Numbered from the stretch's first letter, positions 18,376 to 25,659 are shown. The stretch is DNA of 64,000 nucleotides from Vibrio porteresiae DSM 19223 (GCF_024347055.1 NZ_AP024895.1:1612001-1676000), one strand, 5' to 3'. Translations and numbers: made by a program. The notes: generated by a model not told the origin, from the sequence alone.

Positions 18376-19152
18376 TTACCAATAATTCTCGCTACTGACA
18401 TGCCCAGGTTTACGACGTAAATGTTTGGTTAATCCCTTGTCGTTGAGGGCAATTTTGGCGTCTCGTATCATCTCTGGATTACCGCACAGATACACAAAAC
18501 TCTGATTTGGATTAAATGAAACCGATGCGGCTTGTTCCAGCTCTCCGCTCGCAATGAGCGCAGGAATTCTGCCTGATAAAGCACCTTCAACACGTTCACG
18601 AGAAACTATGGGGATGTATTTCAATCGTCCTGCATAACGTTGTAATTGATCTTCGATGTGTTGCCGATATACCAGATCAGGTTGGGTTCGCACTGCGTGT
18701 ACTAACACTATGGTGTCGAAAGGTAAGCAAGGTCCAGAGAGCATTGAAAGATAAGGGCCGATACCCGTGCCGCTTGAGATAAGCCAGAGCTCTTTAGCGT
18801 ATTCGGGGATTTCGTCCAAGGTCATAAAGCCTGCGGCTTGTTTTCCCACCCAAACCGTATCACCAACATGGAGTCGATGCAGTTTGGGCGAAAGCTGCCC
18901 ATCCTTAACGTGAATGATCAAAAATTCGATTTGACTCGCCGCCGGTTCATTCGTCTCCAGATGAATGTCTGGACTATTTACGATGGAGTACGCTTTTCTT
19001 ATCCAATCGCCTTGCTCATTTTGCAGTGCCAATTTAGTAAATTGACCGGCTTGAAATGGCGCAACCTCAGCACTAACGGTGATTGAGAACAGAGTGCTCG
19101 TCCAGTCATGGCGACCAACGACGGTTCCTTTGACTAAATCGTGCGGGATCAT
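18376..19152 (-). CDS. fpr: Ferredoxin/flavodoxin-NADP+ reductase
   Basis: A 258-residue flavoprotein of the FNR family that moves electrons between NADPH and ferredoxin or flavodoxin. The FAD-binding arginine motif reads RKAYSIVNSPD near residues 52-62. The NADP-binding glycine motif is SSGTGIGPYLSML near residues 126-138, and the C-terminal VYLCGNPEMIRDA is typical. It resembles E. coli Fpr over its whole length and ends, like the subclass, in an aromatic residue (ENYW). GGAGG stands 5 nt before the ATG. It lies downstream of, and on the same strand as, a methyltransferase gene. Confidence 0.9.
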   Translation of the reverse strand: MIPHDLVKGTVVGRHDWTSTLFSITVSAEVAPFQAGQFTKLALQNEQGDWIRKAYSIVNSPDIHLETNEPAASQIEFLIIHVKDGQLSPKLHRLHVGDTVWVGKQAAGFMTLDEIPEYAKELWLISSGTGIGPYLSMLSGPCLPFDTIVLVHAVRTQPDLVYRQHIEDQLQRYAGRLKYIPIVSRERVEGALSGRIPALIASGELEQAASVSFNPNQSFVYLCGNPEMIRDAKIALNDKGLTKHLRRKPGHVSSENYW

Positions 19153-19213
19153 AAAACCTCCGATGCATCAAGACAGTGTTTGATAACCTAATCGTAAGTC
19201 TATTAAGACATAC

Positions 19214-19765
19214 TTACTCGGTTTTGCAAAATGTCATCACATAGTGATCTGGACAGCCTGTTGTGTCCATTGAAGAGACGTTGAATCCGGCTTGTTCTAC
19301 TTCATCCCTTGCCATCTGTGGCGATACTCGCGCGTTGTCTCCCTTGTAATCGACAAACACCAATCGAGTTTGGCAGGAGACTTGAGCGCGTAAGTGATGC
19401 AAAAACGTTGGACGATCGGCAATAAATCGATAGGTATTAGCAACAAACACCAAATCGACGCCATGAGGAATGGATGGATTCGTTGGCGTTGATTGCGTCA
19501 CCAGCACATTGCTTAACGCCGCATCTGAAAAGCGCTTTTGCATGTAACTCACCATATTCGGCTCACAATCGATCGCGTGAACGGTTTTGGCAAGCCCTGA
19601 AAAGAGATTGGAGAAATACCCTGTGCCAGCACCAACATCGGCCACCGTCATGGTTTTATTCAGGTTAAGACATTGCAAGATGTGAGAGGTACGTTGCCAA
19701 TCTTCACGATTGTCCGCATCAAAAATCAAAGTCAGCTTTTCTGGTTCTGCGAAGCTAATTCCCAT
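19214..19765 (-). CDS. Class I SAM-dependent methyltransferase (small)
   Basis: A protein of about 183 residues with methyltransferase motif I (TVADVGAGTGYFSNLFSGLA), then VHAIDCEPNMVSYMQKRF and GVDLVFVANTYRFI. It belongs to the UbiE/ArsM-like class, but the acceptor is unknown. The ATG at 19765 was preferred because AGGA lies 5-8 nt before it; an in-frame ATG 21 nt earlier lacks a site. It precedes fpr by about 60 bp on the same strand, so the two may be co-transcribed. Confidence 0.8.
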   Translation of the reverse strand: MGISFAEPEKLTLIFDADNREDWQRTSHILQCLNLNKTMTVADVGAGTGYFSNLFSGLAKTVHAIDCEPNMVSYMQKRFSDAALSNVLVTQSTPTNPSIPHGVDLVFVANTYRFIADRPTFLHHLRAQVSCQTRLVFVDYKGDNARVSPQMARDEVEQAGFNVSSMDTTGCPDHYVMTFCKTE

Positions 19766-20268
19766 TTTATCCTCATTCAAAATCAATCAATGGTGAGACA
19801 GAGCGCCGCTGTTGGGTGTGAATAATCAACCGTTCTGCGGTCGTGCCATTACGTCTTATTCTGTCAATTTGGATAGCACAGGGTATGCCAATTTATAATC
19901 TATTGAAAAATAATAAATAATTAATTTTTTGAATCGGTTTTGGTGTTGTTTTGACATGATGGAATTTGGTCATAATGACAAGGTTAGTGTCAATCTAACA
20001 AAAGGGAAGGGCGGGGCTTACGGTTGGTTAGGAAAAGCATAATCACTTATGAATGATGGTGATTGATTTGCAGTTTCTGCCTTCACTCAACACCACGGTT
20101 TGGTTAAGTTGTGATAACGCTAAATGTTTAATGGAACCGGTTCTATTATGTTAACGCGATAAGAATTCGTTTCTATTTCTGCCAACTGCATTAGGCGAGA
20201 TTATGTGCTTAATCAGAGCGATGGCGAATTCTGCATGTTTCTTATTTCATAACAATAAAGTGAATTTC
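19766..20268. other. Promoter region between divergent genes
   Basis: About 500 bases without a gene between the leftward methyltransferase and the rightward DUF1593 gene. It holds a dyad TGACA-N7-TGTCA at 19976-19992, a possible -35 TTGACA at 19951-19956, and the strong palindrome listed separately at 20129-20148. An in-frame extension of the DUF1593 gene (20203-20268) is probably not coding. Confidence 0.45.
20129..20148. promoter_or_regulatory. LacI-type operator candidate
   Basis: A 20-bp palindrome with a single mismatched pair, TAATGGAACCGGTTCTATTA, centred on AACCGGTT with a central CG. This is the usual form of LacI/GalR-family operators. It lies about 120 nt before the DUF1593 start. 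The cognate regulator is not known. Confidence 0.55.
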
Positions 20269-21798
20269 ATGAACCCTACACATCACTCGCTAAAACTTGG
20301 CCTGCTTACTCTGTCGATCGGTGGATGCTTGCTAGCTAACTCCGCAATGGCTAACGTTCAATACCAGACTGTCAACACGCCAGAGCCAAGAACCATTATT
20401 ACCACCGATCCTGAATTAGATGACTTGAACTCGATGCTGCGAGTTTTGCTCTATTCCAATGAGATTCATATTTCTGGTTTAGTGCTCTCATCAAGCCGTT
20501 ACCATTTTTCAGGGGATAAAGCGCAGGGTATTGAGCCGCATCGTTGGTACGCACCGAACAGCCCATCGCATATTGAAATGGCATTAGATGCCTATTCTCA
20601 GGTGTATCACAACCTCAAACAGCATGATAAAAACTACCCATCACCTCAATCCCTGACGGCTCTGTATCGCATCGGCAATATTAAAAATGTGGGTGATATG
20701 GAAGAAGACACTCCCGGATCAGACCTGATCAAACAAGTGTTGTTGGATGATCAAAAGGGACCGGTTTTCTTGCAGGCGTGGGGCGGGTTAAACACCATCG
20801 CTCGGGCGCTGGCATCGATTCAACAACAATACGGAAAGTCGGCAGATTGGCCGGCAATATACAAAAAGGTGAGCGAAAAGGCGATCATCACTAGCTTTGG
20901 TTTACAAGACGCGACTTACGATAACTACCTGAAACCAAACTGGCCAGATATCCAAACCCGCGAAGTCAGCACCAATATTTGGGGTTATTTCGCAAGAAAA
21001 ACTGTGTTATCAGAAGACAAAATCTATCTCTCTAAAGATTGGACGCAAACCCACGTTTCCAACATAAAACCGATGGGAGCTGAATATCGCGTCTGGGGCG
21101 ATGGTAAACAAATGGCTGAGGGCTTTGATAAAGAAGACTATTTTGGACTATCCAATCTTTCCAAAGAGCAACTTGAGGCGAAGGGATACATGGTTTGGAT
21201 GCCACCTCAAGAGCAAGGCAGTTTTGTGTCTGAAGGGGACTCATCCAATTTTGCATTACTTATCAATAATGGTTTAGAGAGTTGGGCAGACCCGCGTTGG
21301 GGCGGCTGGGGTGGCCGACAATCGATTGTCGCAGCGGACAAAAATCACTGGAGCAACGCAACCAGTAAAGATAAAGCGCCAGATGGTTCTTATCCTAATG
21401 ATTATCCAGCCTCGCGCTGGTGGGGCGATATTCAGCGTGATTTCGCCGCTCGTTTACAGTGGTCAGTAACCTCAAACTACCAAGAGGCCAATCATGCTCC
21501 GTCAGTTAAAGTGAAAGAAGGCAATCGTGTCACAGGCGCTGCCGGTGATGCGGTGATACTGACGCCAATCACAACCGATCCCGATAGTAATTCAGTCACC
21601 ACGACGCTTTGGCAATACCCAGAAGCGGGCACCTACAACGGCTTAATTGCACTCGCTAAAACGGAATCGGGCCAATGGCGCTTTACCATTCCTAACAACG
21701 CGAAGCATGGCGACACCATTCATATCATCGCTCAAGCAAAAGATGATGGCTCTCCAGCCATGACCCATTATCAACGGATTATTGTTACTGTTAACTAG
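20269..21798 (+). CDS. Secreted DUF1593 (nucleoside hydrolase-like) protein
   Basis: A 509-residue protein with a Sec signal peptide (hydrophobic stretch ending ANSAMA, cut before NVQ). The first domain begins RTIITTDPELDDLNSMLRVL, which resembles the DxDxxDD-type calcium site of nucleoside hydrolases and matches the DUF1593 family. The last 100 residues form an Ig-like domain (RVTGAAGDAVILTPIT, then DDGSPAMTHYQRIIVTVN). Homologues are found in polysaccharide-degradation loci, so a glycan-related hydrolase in the periplasm or outside the cell is inferred, with substrate unknown. The start at 20269 gives the best signal peptide. A LacI-type operator lies upstream and a strong hairpin downstream. 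Confidence 0.8.
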   Translation: MNPTHHSLKLGLLTLSIGGCLLANSAMANVQYQTVNTPEPRTIITTDPELDDLNSMLRVLLYSNEIHISGLVLSSSRYHFSGDKAQGIEPHRWYAPNSPSHIEMALDAYSQVYHNLKQHDKNYPSPQSLTALYRIGNIKNVGDMEEDTPGSDLIKQVLLDDQKGPVFLQAWGGLNTIARALASIQQQYGKSADWPAIYKKVSEKAIITSFGLQDATYDNYLKPNWPDIQTREVSTNIWGYFARKTVLSEDKIYLSKDWTQTHVSNIKPMGAEYRVWGDGKQMAEGFDKEDYFGLSNLSKEQLEAKGYMVWMPPQEQGSFVSEGDSSNFALLINNGLESWADPRWGGWGGRQSIVAADKNHWSNATSKDKAPDGSYPNDYPASRWWGDIQRDFAARLQWSVTSNYQEANHAPSVKVKEGNRVTGAAGDAVILTPITTDPDSNSVTTTLWQYPEAGTYNGLIALAKTESGQWRFTIPNNAKHGDTIHIIAQAKDDGSPAMTHYQRIIVTVN

Positions 21799-21834
21799 CT
21801 AAAAGCTTCGGTTATCGCGTTAAACAAAACTGTG

Positions 21835-21867
21835 AGTGCGGATAATCAGAATGATTATCCGCACTTT
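21835..21867 (+). terminator. Hairpin terminator after the DUF1593 gene
   Basis: AGTGCGGATAATCA (21835-21848) pairs perfectly over 14 bp with TGATTATCCGCACT (21852-21865) around a 3-nt loop. The T-run is short. Confidence 0.7.
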
Positions 21868-22201
21868 GGATTATGCAGTATCGTCGAGCATGAATGACTC
21901 GAACTCTCCAATAAAGTGTGAAGCTCTGAGCTGATTTTTGTCTCAGTATTGCTTTTACTATGACGAGGTTTTGCCCTCAAAACTGTTTATCTCAAGATTC
22001 CTGACCACTTTCTCATGCCAGTTCTTGACCTACATTTACTAATAACAGATTATGAGCCTAGTTGAGCACTCAAGGTTATACAGACATGTTCTGCAATTTG
22101 TGAGTGCAAGGAAGGATAAGAACGAAAGAACAGTATCTTGCTGGTAGAGTGTCTTTATTTCCTGACAATATGATAAAGACAATGTCTGCTGAAAAGATGC
22201 T

Positions 22202-22208
22202 GTTAAGT
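22202..22208. other. Left boundary of the first gene cassette
   Basis: GTTAAGT fits the integron core site GTTRRRY. It is the exact reverse complement of ACTTAAC, the first core box of attC1. In a free circular cassette these two boxes would form the two ends of one attC, so the recombination cut is placed between G and TT. Confidence 0.55.
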
Positions 22209-22224
22209 TTCTAATTGAGGACGT

Positions 22225-22884
22225 ATGAAAAATAAACATATTGCAGATTGGAAACAATATGAATGGCTTGTCACTAAGATTCTCCATGATGAGTATTCTT
22301 CTCCTACAGTAACTGTATTAGGCGATTCTCGTATAACTGGTGAATATTCAGAAAGATCACGTCAGATCGATATCTTAATTAGAAATGGTACGGTGACAAC
22401 AATTGTAGAATGTAAACACTACAACAAGCCAGTAGATGTAAAAGCAGCCGAAGCATTTATGAGTATGATGAATGATGTCGGTGCTAACTTTGGAATTCTC
22501 ATATCCTCAAATGGTTTTACATCATCGGTGTCCAAAAGAATTAGAGAGTTTGGCGATCGTATAAAATTAGAAAGTCTTAACTGGATTGATGCGTATAAAA
22601 CATCTTTTGTTGAAGAATCATACGGTAAAATGACAGATATTTGTCCACATTGTTTTGAACCTAAAGATAAGGGGCGAGCTGTTCCTGGATTACTATGTTG
22701 GCAACATGGGTTGGGCATAATTCAAAATGGTAAAGTATCGATAGGATCAGTAGGTAAATGCTTAAAATGTGGTTGTCATACTGTTTATTGTGATTCGTGT
22801 GGTTGGGTAACAGTAGCTGAACATGAAGAACCATGTTGCGAATTAAGGGACATATTTTTCGAGTATGGCGCAAAAGAAACTTAA
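22225..22884 (+). CDS. Mrr-like restriction endonuclease with zinc-ribbon C-terminus (cassette 1)
   Basis: A 219-residue protein. Residues 10-125 match the PD-(D/E)xK nuclease fold of Mrr/RecB-like enzymes: D49 in SRQIDILI, then E62 and K64 in VECKHY, followed by the helix VKAAEAFMSMM and GILISSNGFT. The C-terminal part carries paired cysteines (CPHC 140-143, CLKCGC 179-184, CDSC 189-192, CC 204-205), probably one or two zinc ribbons for DNA or partner binding. Such proteins cut modified or foreign DNA, so defence is likely but untested. Low GC and position directly before attC1 mark it as an integron cassette gene. The stop codon lies inside attC1. Confidence 0.8.
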   Translation: MKNKHIADWKQYEWLVTKILHDEYSSPTVTVLGDSRITGEYSERSRQIDILIRNGTVTTIVECKHYNKPVDVKAAEAFMSMMNDVGANFGILISSNGFTSSVSKRIREFGDRIKLESLNWIDAYKTSFVEESYGKMTDICPHCFEPKDKGRAVPGLLCWQHGLGIIQNGKVSIGSVGKCLKCGCHTVYCDSCGWVTVAEHEEPCCELRDIFFEYGAKET

Positions 22885-22974
22885 CAATGCGTTCCAATTG
22901 ACAAAATAACTGTCACGAATTTTGCTTCGCAAAATATAGTGCCAGCTATTTTGAAACTGAACTTTGCGTTATAA
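22879..22974 (+). repeat. Integron attC site 1
   Basis: It runs from the core box ACTTAAC to GTTATAA. The two halves form a long imperfect inverted repeat: CAAAATAACTG pairs with CAGCTATTTTG, and ATTTTGC with GCAAAAT at the tip (ATTTTGCTTCGCAAAAT). Its right half is nearly identical to that of attC2 (both share GCCAGCTATTTTG and end in GCGTTA). Confidence 0.85.
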
Positions 22975-22987
22975 ATTTAGGTGAGTT

Positions 22988-23764
22988 ATGAATGCTGAAA
23001 TTATTAATTGGATTATATCTGGTGGACTGGGCGGAGGAATTGTATCTTTTATTCTTAAATCATGGTTTGAAACTAGATTAAAAAATAGTATCAAGCATGA
23101 GTATGATACTCAGTTAATCGCTCTTAAAGCATCAATAGATAATGAATCTCAGTTAGTAGCTACTCTTCAAAATAATTTTATTCATAAAAGCCATATTAGC
23201 CATGAGCGTATACTTCTATCAATTGAATCTCTGTGGTCTGGTATTTTATTGGTTAAAAAGAATCAACCGAGCATCTTAACTTATGTCGATGTACTGGTAG
23301 AAAAAGAATTCGGTACTGATTTTGGAACAATGAGAAATAGAAATTTAATTGATATTAAAGATTCAGATATGACTGTATTATTCTCAGATGAACTGAATAG
23401 AAAGGATCATGACAGACTTTATGCTGGAGAGTATCTGTGGTCGTTGTTTTTTTGTTATAGACAATTAGTCGGTCGAATTTGTATTGTAATTAAAAAAGGA
23501 CGAGAGGCAAAAAATGTTCCTTTATGGTGGGAAGATAGAATATGTAAACAAGTAATTAGCTCTATTTGCTCTAATGATGAACTAAATAAATTTAACAGTC
23601 TCAAATTTAGTCGTATTAATTGGATTCTCAATCATATTGAGCAGAAGTATTTACAAGCATCAAATAAAATAATCACTGGAGAGTCATCAATTAGTATAGA
23701 TGCGGATTTGGCTCAAAAGGTTTTGAAGGCCGTAGAAAACGCTCCAGTCGATAAAAATTTATAA
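22988..23764 (+). CDS. Membrane-anchored protein of unknown function (cassette 2)
   Basis: A 258-residue protein with one N-terminal membrane segment (IINWIISGGLGGGIVSFIL, residues 5-23). A helical, charged stretch of coiled-coil type follows (residues 28-65), then a soluble domain facing the cytoplasm. Tryptophan-rich patches (YLWSLFF, PLWWEDR) lie in the middle. I do not recognise a family. Composition is AT-rich, unlike the chromosomal genes nearby, and the gene sits between attC1 and attC2 in the usual cassette orientation. The stop codon overlaps attC2. One-anchor cassette proteins next to nucleases are sometimes defence components, which is only a guess here. Confidence 0.65.
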   Translation: MNAEIINWIISGGLGGGIVSFILKSWFETRLKNSIKHEYDTQLIALKASIDNESQLVATLQNNFIHKSHISHERILLSIESLWSGILLVKKNQPSILTYVDVLVEKEFGTDFGTMRNRNLIDIKDSDMTVLFSDELNRKDHDRLYAGEYLWSLFFCYRQLVGRICIVIKKGREAKNVPLWWEDRICKQVISSICSNDELNKFNSLKFSRINWILNHIEQKYLQASNKIITGESSISIDADLAQKVLKAVENAPVDKNL

Positions 23765-23856
23765 CAAGAGACTATGGTGTCAATAATTAAATTTAGCCCA
23801 ATTTTGGTTCCCAAAATGTAGCGCCAGCTATTTTGCAACTGAGCTTAGCGTTAGTT
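23759..23856 (+). repeat. Integron attC site 2
   Basis: It runs from TTATAAC to GTTAGTT. The first box is the exact reverse complement of GTTATAA at the start of this cassette (end of attC1), as expected for a genuine cassette. The tip ATTTTGGTTCCCAAAAT is a clear hairpin, and the right half is nearly the same as in attC1. Confidence 0.85.
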
Positions 23857-23905
23857 TACTTAATCAGCATCATCACCTCCAAAATGAAAGTCAGAGGCGA
23901 GTTCG

Positions 23906-24208
23906 TTATGAATGTAGATGTTTCTGAGGAAGTTGGGATTGCCCCAGTATTGCAACTATGAGGATAAAGCCATCTTCTTTTGTATAGTAAGCGGTATGCT
24001 TACCTACATGAAAGTAGAAGCCGTTGTGGTAGATGTCATCACAACTTTTCCCTAATTCAGGGTTATTAGCTAAAGTTTGAAAAGCAGTAAGTAAAGCCGC
24101 TTTATATTTAGTCCATTGCGTATCTGAAAAATTTTCTACGGTGTAATTTTTAATTTTAAGCAAATGTTCTTGAGCTAGACGGCTCAATTTATATGACTTT
24201 TTCAGCAT
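23906..24208 (-). CDS. ParE/RelE-family toxin (cassette 3)
   Basis: A 100-residue small basic protein of the ParE/RelE toxin fold: KLSRLAQEHLLKIKNYTVENF at the start, then FQTLANNPELGKSCDDI, GFYFHVGKHTAYYTKEDGFILIVAILG, and a His/Gln-containing end. ParE toxins poison DNA gyrase, and RelE toxins cut mRNA on the ribosome; the pattern favours ParE. The antitoxin gene lies 17 bp upstream on the same strand. The pair is opposite to the other cassette genes and so must have its own promoter, as is common for toxin-antitoxin cassettes that stabilise large integrons. Confidence 0.88.
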   Translation of the reverse strand: MLKKSYKLSRLAQEHLLKIKNYTVENFSDTQWTKYKAALLTAFQTLANNPELGKSCDDIYHNGFYFHVGKHTAYYTKEDGFILIVAILGQSQLPQKHLHS

Positions 24209-24225
24209 ATCGAGGTCAAGCTAAG

Positions 24226-24468
24226 TTAAAGAGAATTTAGGAAGTTTTCACCATCAACGATGTTTCCGTTGGCTAAATCTTTTTGTGCAGATTCAAAACA
24301 GTGTTTAAGGTAATCAGCTTTCATCGCTTCAAGTTCTTCGAAATCTTGAATGGAAATAACAACAACAGCGTCTTTGCTGTTTTTGCTAATTTTTACGGGT
24401 TCACGTTGGGCACTCAAAAGGAGTTCTCCGAAGTTTCGTTTGGCGTCATTGGCTGTTAGTGTGCGCAT
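24226..24468 (-). CDS. Phd/YefM-family antitoxin (cassette 3)
   Basis: An 80-residue antitoxin. The N-terminal DNA-binding part reads MRTLTANDAKRNFGELLLSA followed by REPVKISKNSKDAVVVISIQDFEELE, the standard Phd/YefM signature. The C-terminal 30 residues would wrap and block the toxin encoded just downstream. Phd-type antitoxins repress their own promoter with the toxin as co-repressor. The promoter should lie in 24469-24560, inside the cassette and before attC3. Confidence 0.9.
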   Translation of the reverse strand: MRTLTANDAKRNFGELLLSAQREPVKISKNSKDAVVVISIQDFEELEAMKADYLKHCFESAQKDLANGNIVDGENFLNSL

Positions 24469-24560
24469 AAGCAGAGCTCCATGTTTGCATATGTTTTAGA
24501 TTATAACCTGTGGTGCGAATTGGTCAATACGATTAAATCGTGCGATTTAAGCGAAAAGTA

Positions 24561-24668
24561 AACTAACAAGAAATTGAAATGGATGCATAAGACGTCGGCA
24601 TTCTTGGTTTTTAGTTACTTATTCTTTTTAAAAATGGTGTTTATGCACTGTTGAATTAGACGTTATAC
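24561..24668 (+). repeat. Integron attC site 3
   Basis: It runs from AACTAAC to GTTATAC. The box is the reverse complement of GTTAGTT at the end of attC2, confirming the cassette ends. The outer arms ATTGAAATGGATGCATAA and TTTATGCACTGTTGAAT pair imperfectly. The centre, GGCATTCTTGGTTTTTAGTT, is nearly the same as in attC5. Confidence 0.85.
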
Positions 24669-24681
24669 ATAAGGTTGATTA

Positions 24682-25080
24682 ATGGAAGATAAAGCAAAAA
24701 TAATTGAATTATTAATGGTTGAGGCGCTAGACCGGATAGTGATGATCGCTCGTTTGGTAAAGGAGGTAGAAGTTTTAGATGGGAATAAGAATGTTCAGCG
24801 CGTGGGGCGTGCTATTTGTGAATTACACGAAGTGAGAAATGAAATTTATTCTATATACCCTCAACTGAAGCCAGCGATCGCTAAAGAAGTTGAAGAGTTA
24901 GGTTATGAGTTGTTTGGAGAAAGACAACAGGAAATCGAAGCTGCCTATCTTGCAGAAAAGGCAGGAGATATCGAAAAAGCAAAGACATTGTTTCAATCGA
25001 TTTTAGAAAAATACCAATCAGGTACTTTTAGAATGCAGGCTGAAGCGGGTTTGTATAGGTGCAGCAAAGCAAATTTGTAA
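24682..25080 (+). CDS. Hypothetical helical protein (cassette 4)
   Basis: A 132-residue protein, probably all-helical. The second half looks like a tetratricopeptide-type hairpin (AAYLAEKAGDIEKAKTLFQSILEKY). No signal peptide, membrane segment or catalytic motif is visible, and I do not recognise the family. AAGG lies about 7 nt before the ATG and falls just inside the cassette after attC3. The stop codon overlaps attC4. Confidence 0.65.
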   Translation: MEDKAKIIELLMVEALDRIVMIARLVKEVEVLDGNKNVQRVGRAICELHEVRNEIYSIYPQLKPAIAKEVEELGYELFGERQQEIEAAYLAEKAGDIEKAKTLFQSILEKYQSGTFRMQAEAGLYRCSKANL

Positions 25081-25188
25081 CAAGTTTGTCAGCAGGATAT
25101 TTTATTCTACGCTCCGTTTTGCGGCGGTTTCGTCACTTTGCCGCAAAACTCCACTACACAAAAAATGCCTGTGACAAAGGCGTTATAT
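25075..25188 (+). repeat. Integron attC site 4
   Basis: It runs from TTGTAAC to GTTATAT. The outer arms TTTGTCAGCAGG and CCTGTGACAAA pair with one bulge. The inner arms GTTTTGCGGC and GCCGCAAAAC pair perfectly. It differs in sequence from the other attC sites in the cluster, so the cassettes have mixed origins. Confidence 0.85.
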
Positions 25189-25467
25189 GCCAGTGATCAG
25201 AAAGTCAATTGCAGTGATAATTTCGTCTTAGAAAGTACCTAGATCCTCAACGGGAATAGATAAAAGTTTCACTGGAACATTAGCCATCTGATAAGTGAGT
25301 AAAACGAAATCCCCTTCAGAAATACTAATGGTAGGACATAGATGGCTCGGAGCTTTTTGGTCTAAAAGTTCAAGTGGAGTCAGAGGAATAACCAAACGCA
25401 AATTAAGTGAATCCAGTAATTCACTCTGAACATCCACAAAGAATGGAGAGCGAACACTGAGACAAAG
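25183..25467 (-). pseudogene. ccdB: ccdB toxin gene, truncated and interrupted (cassette 5)
   Basis: The frame on the minus strand reads SPFFVDVQSELLDSLNLR, then VIPLTPLELLDQKAPSHLCP and VPVKLLSIPVEDLGTF, then a stop (25228-25230). It continues in the same frame as DEIITAIDFLITGI to a second stop. This closely follows Vibrio-type CcdB from about residue 18 to its end, with the codon after GTF changed to TAA. CcdB poisons DNA gyrase through its C-terminal residues, which would be lost here. The N-terminal part is also missing: an in-frame TGA lies at 25468-25470, exactly at attC5, and no ccdA antitoxin gene remains. A 69-residue remnant from a GTG could still be made but should be harmless. 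Confidence 0.88.
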
Positions 25468-25575
25468 TCATAACGAGAAATTCCAATGGATTCATGTAAC
25501 GTATGGCATTCTTGGTTTTAAGTTACTTGTTTGTTGTAACAATGGTGAATCGTGCCACTAAAATCAACGTACTTT
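25468..25575 (+). repeat. Integron attC site 5, degenerate right core
   Basis: It starts at TCATAAC and carries the same centre as attC3 (GGCATTCTTGGTTTT followed by AAGTTACTT). At the position of the conserved right GTT the sequence reads GTA (25569-25571). The site is therefore probably inactive for integrase and marks the right edge of the recognisable cassette cluster. Confidence 0.75.
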
Positions 25576-25659
25576 TAAAGGTGCATATTAACAAGGCAAT
25601 TGAAAAGTATTCTCATTAAGTATAGTGTAAGCGCCTATTTTTATAATGAGATCAGATAG

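Larger units (their letters stand above)
21799..22224. other. Gap between the DUF1593 gene and the first integron cassette
   Basis: After the terminator hairpin at 21835-21865 there is no gene until 22225. I found no integrase gene and no recognisable attI or attC here. The first cassette boundary is proposed at GTTAAGT (22202-22208). Confidence 0.4.

Noticed and set aside
20203..20268. Longer start of the DUF1593 protein
   Set aside because: The shorter start gives a classical signal peptide, and the extra residues would disrupt it.
22039..22287. A minus-strand ORF before the nuclease cassette
   Set aside because: It overlaps the nuclease start, has no recognisable domain, and has a composition expected by chance in AT-rich DNA.
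25228..25437. A 69-codon frame on the minus strand as a normal small gene
   Set aside because: It is the middle of a broken ccdB. The same frame continues past the stop with the true CcdB C-terminus, and the N-terminus is missing, so I list it as a pseudogene.
22879..25575. CRISPR array from the spaced repeats
   Set aside because: Repeats are long, inverted and far apart, with genes between them. They fit attC sites, not short regular CRISPR repeats.
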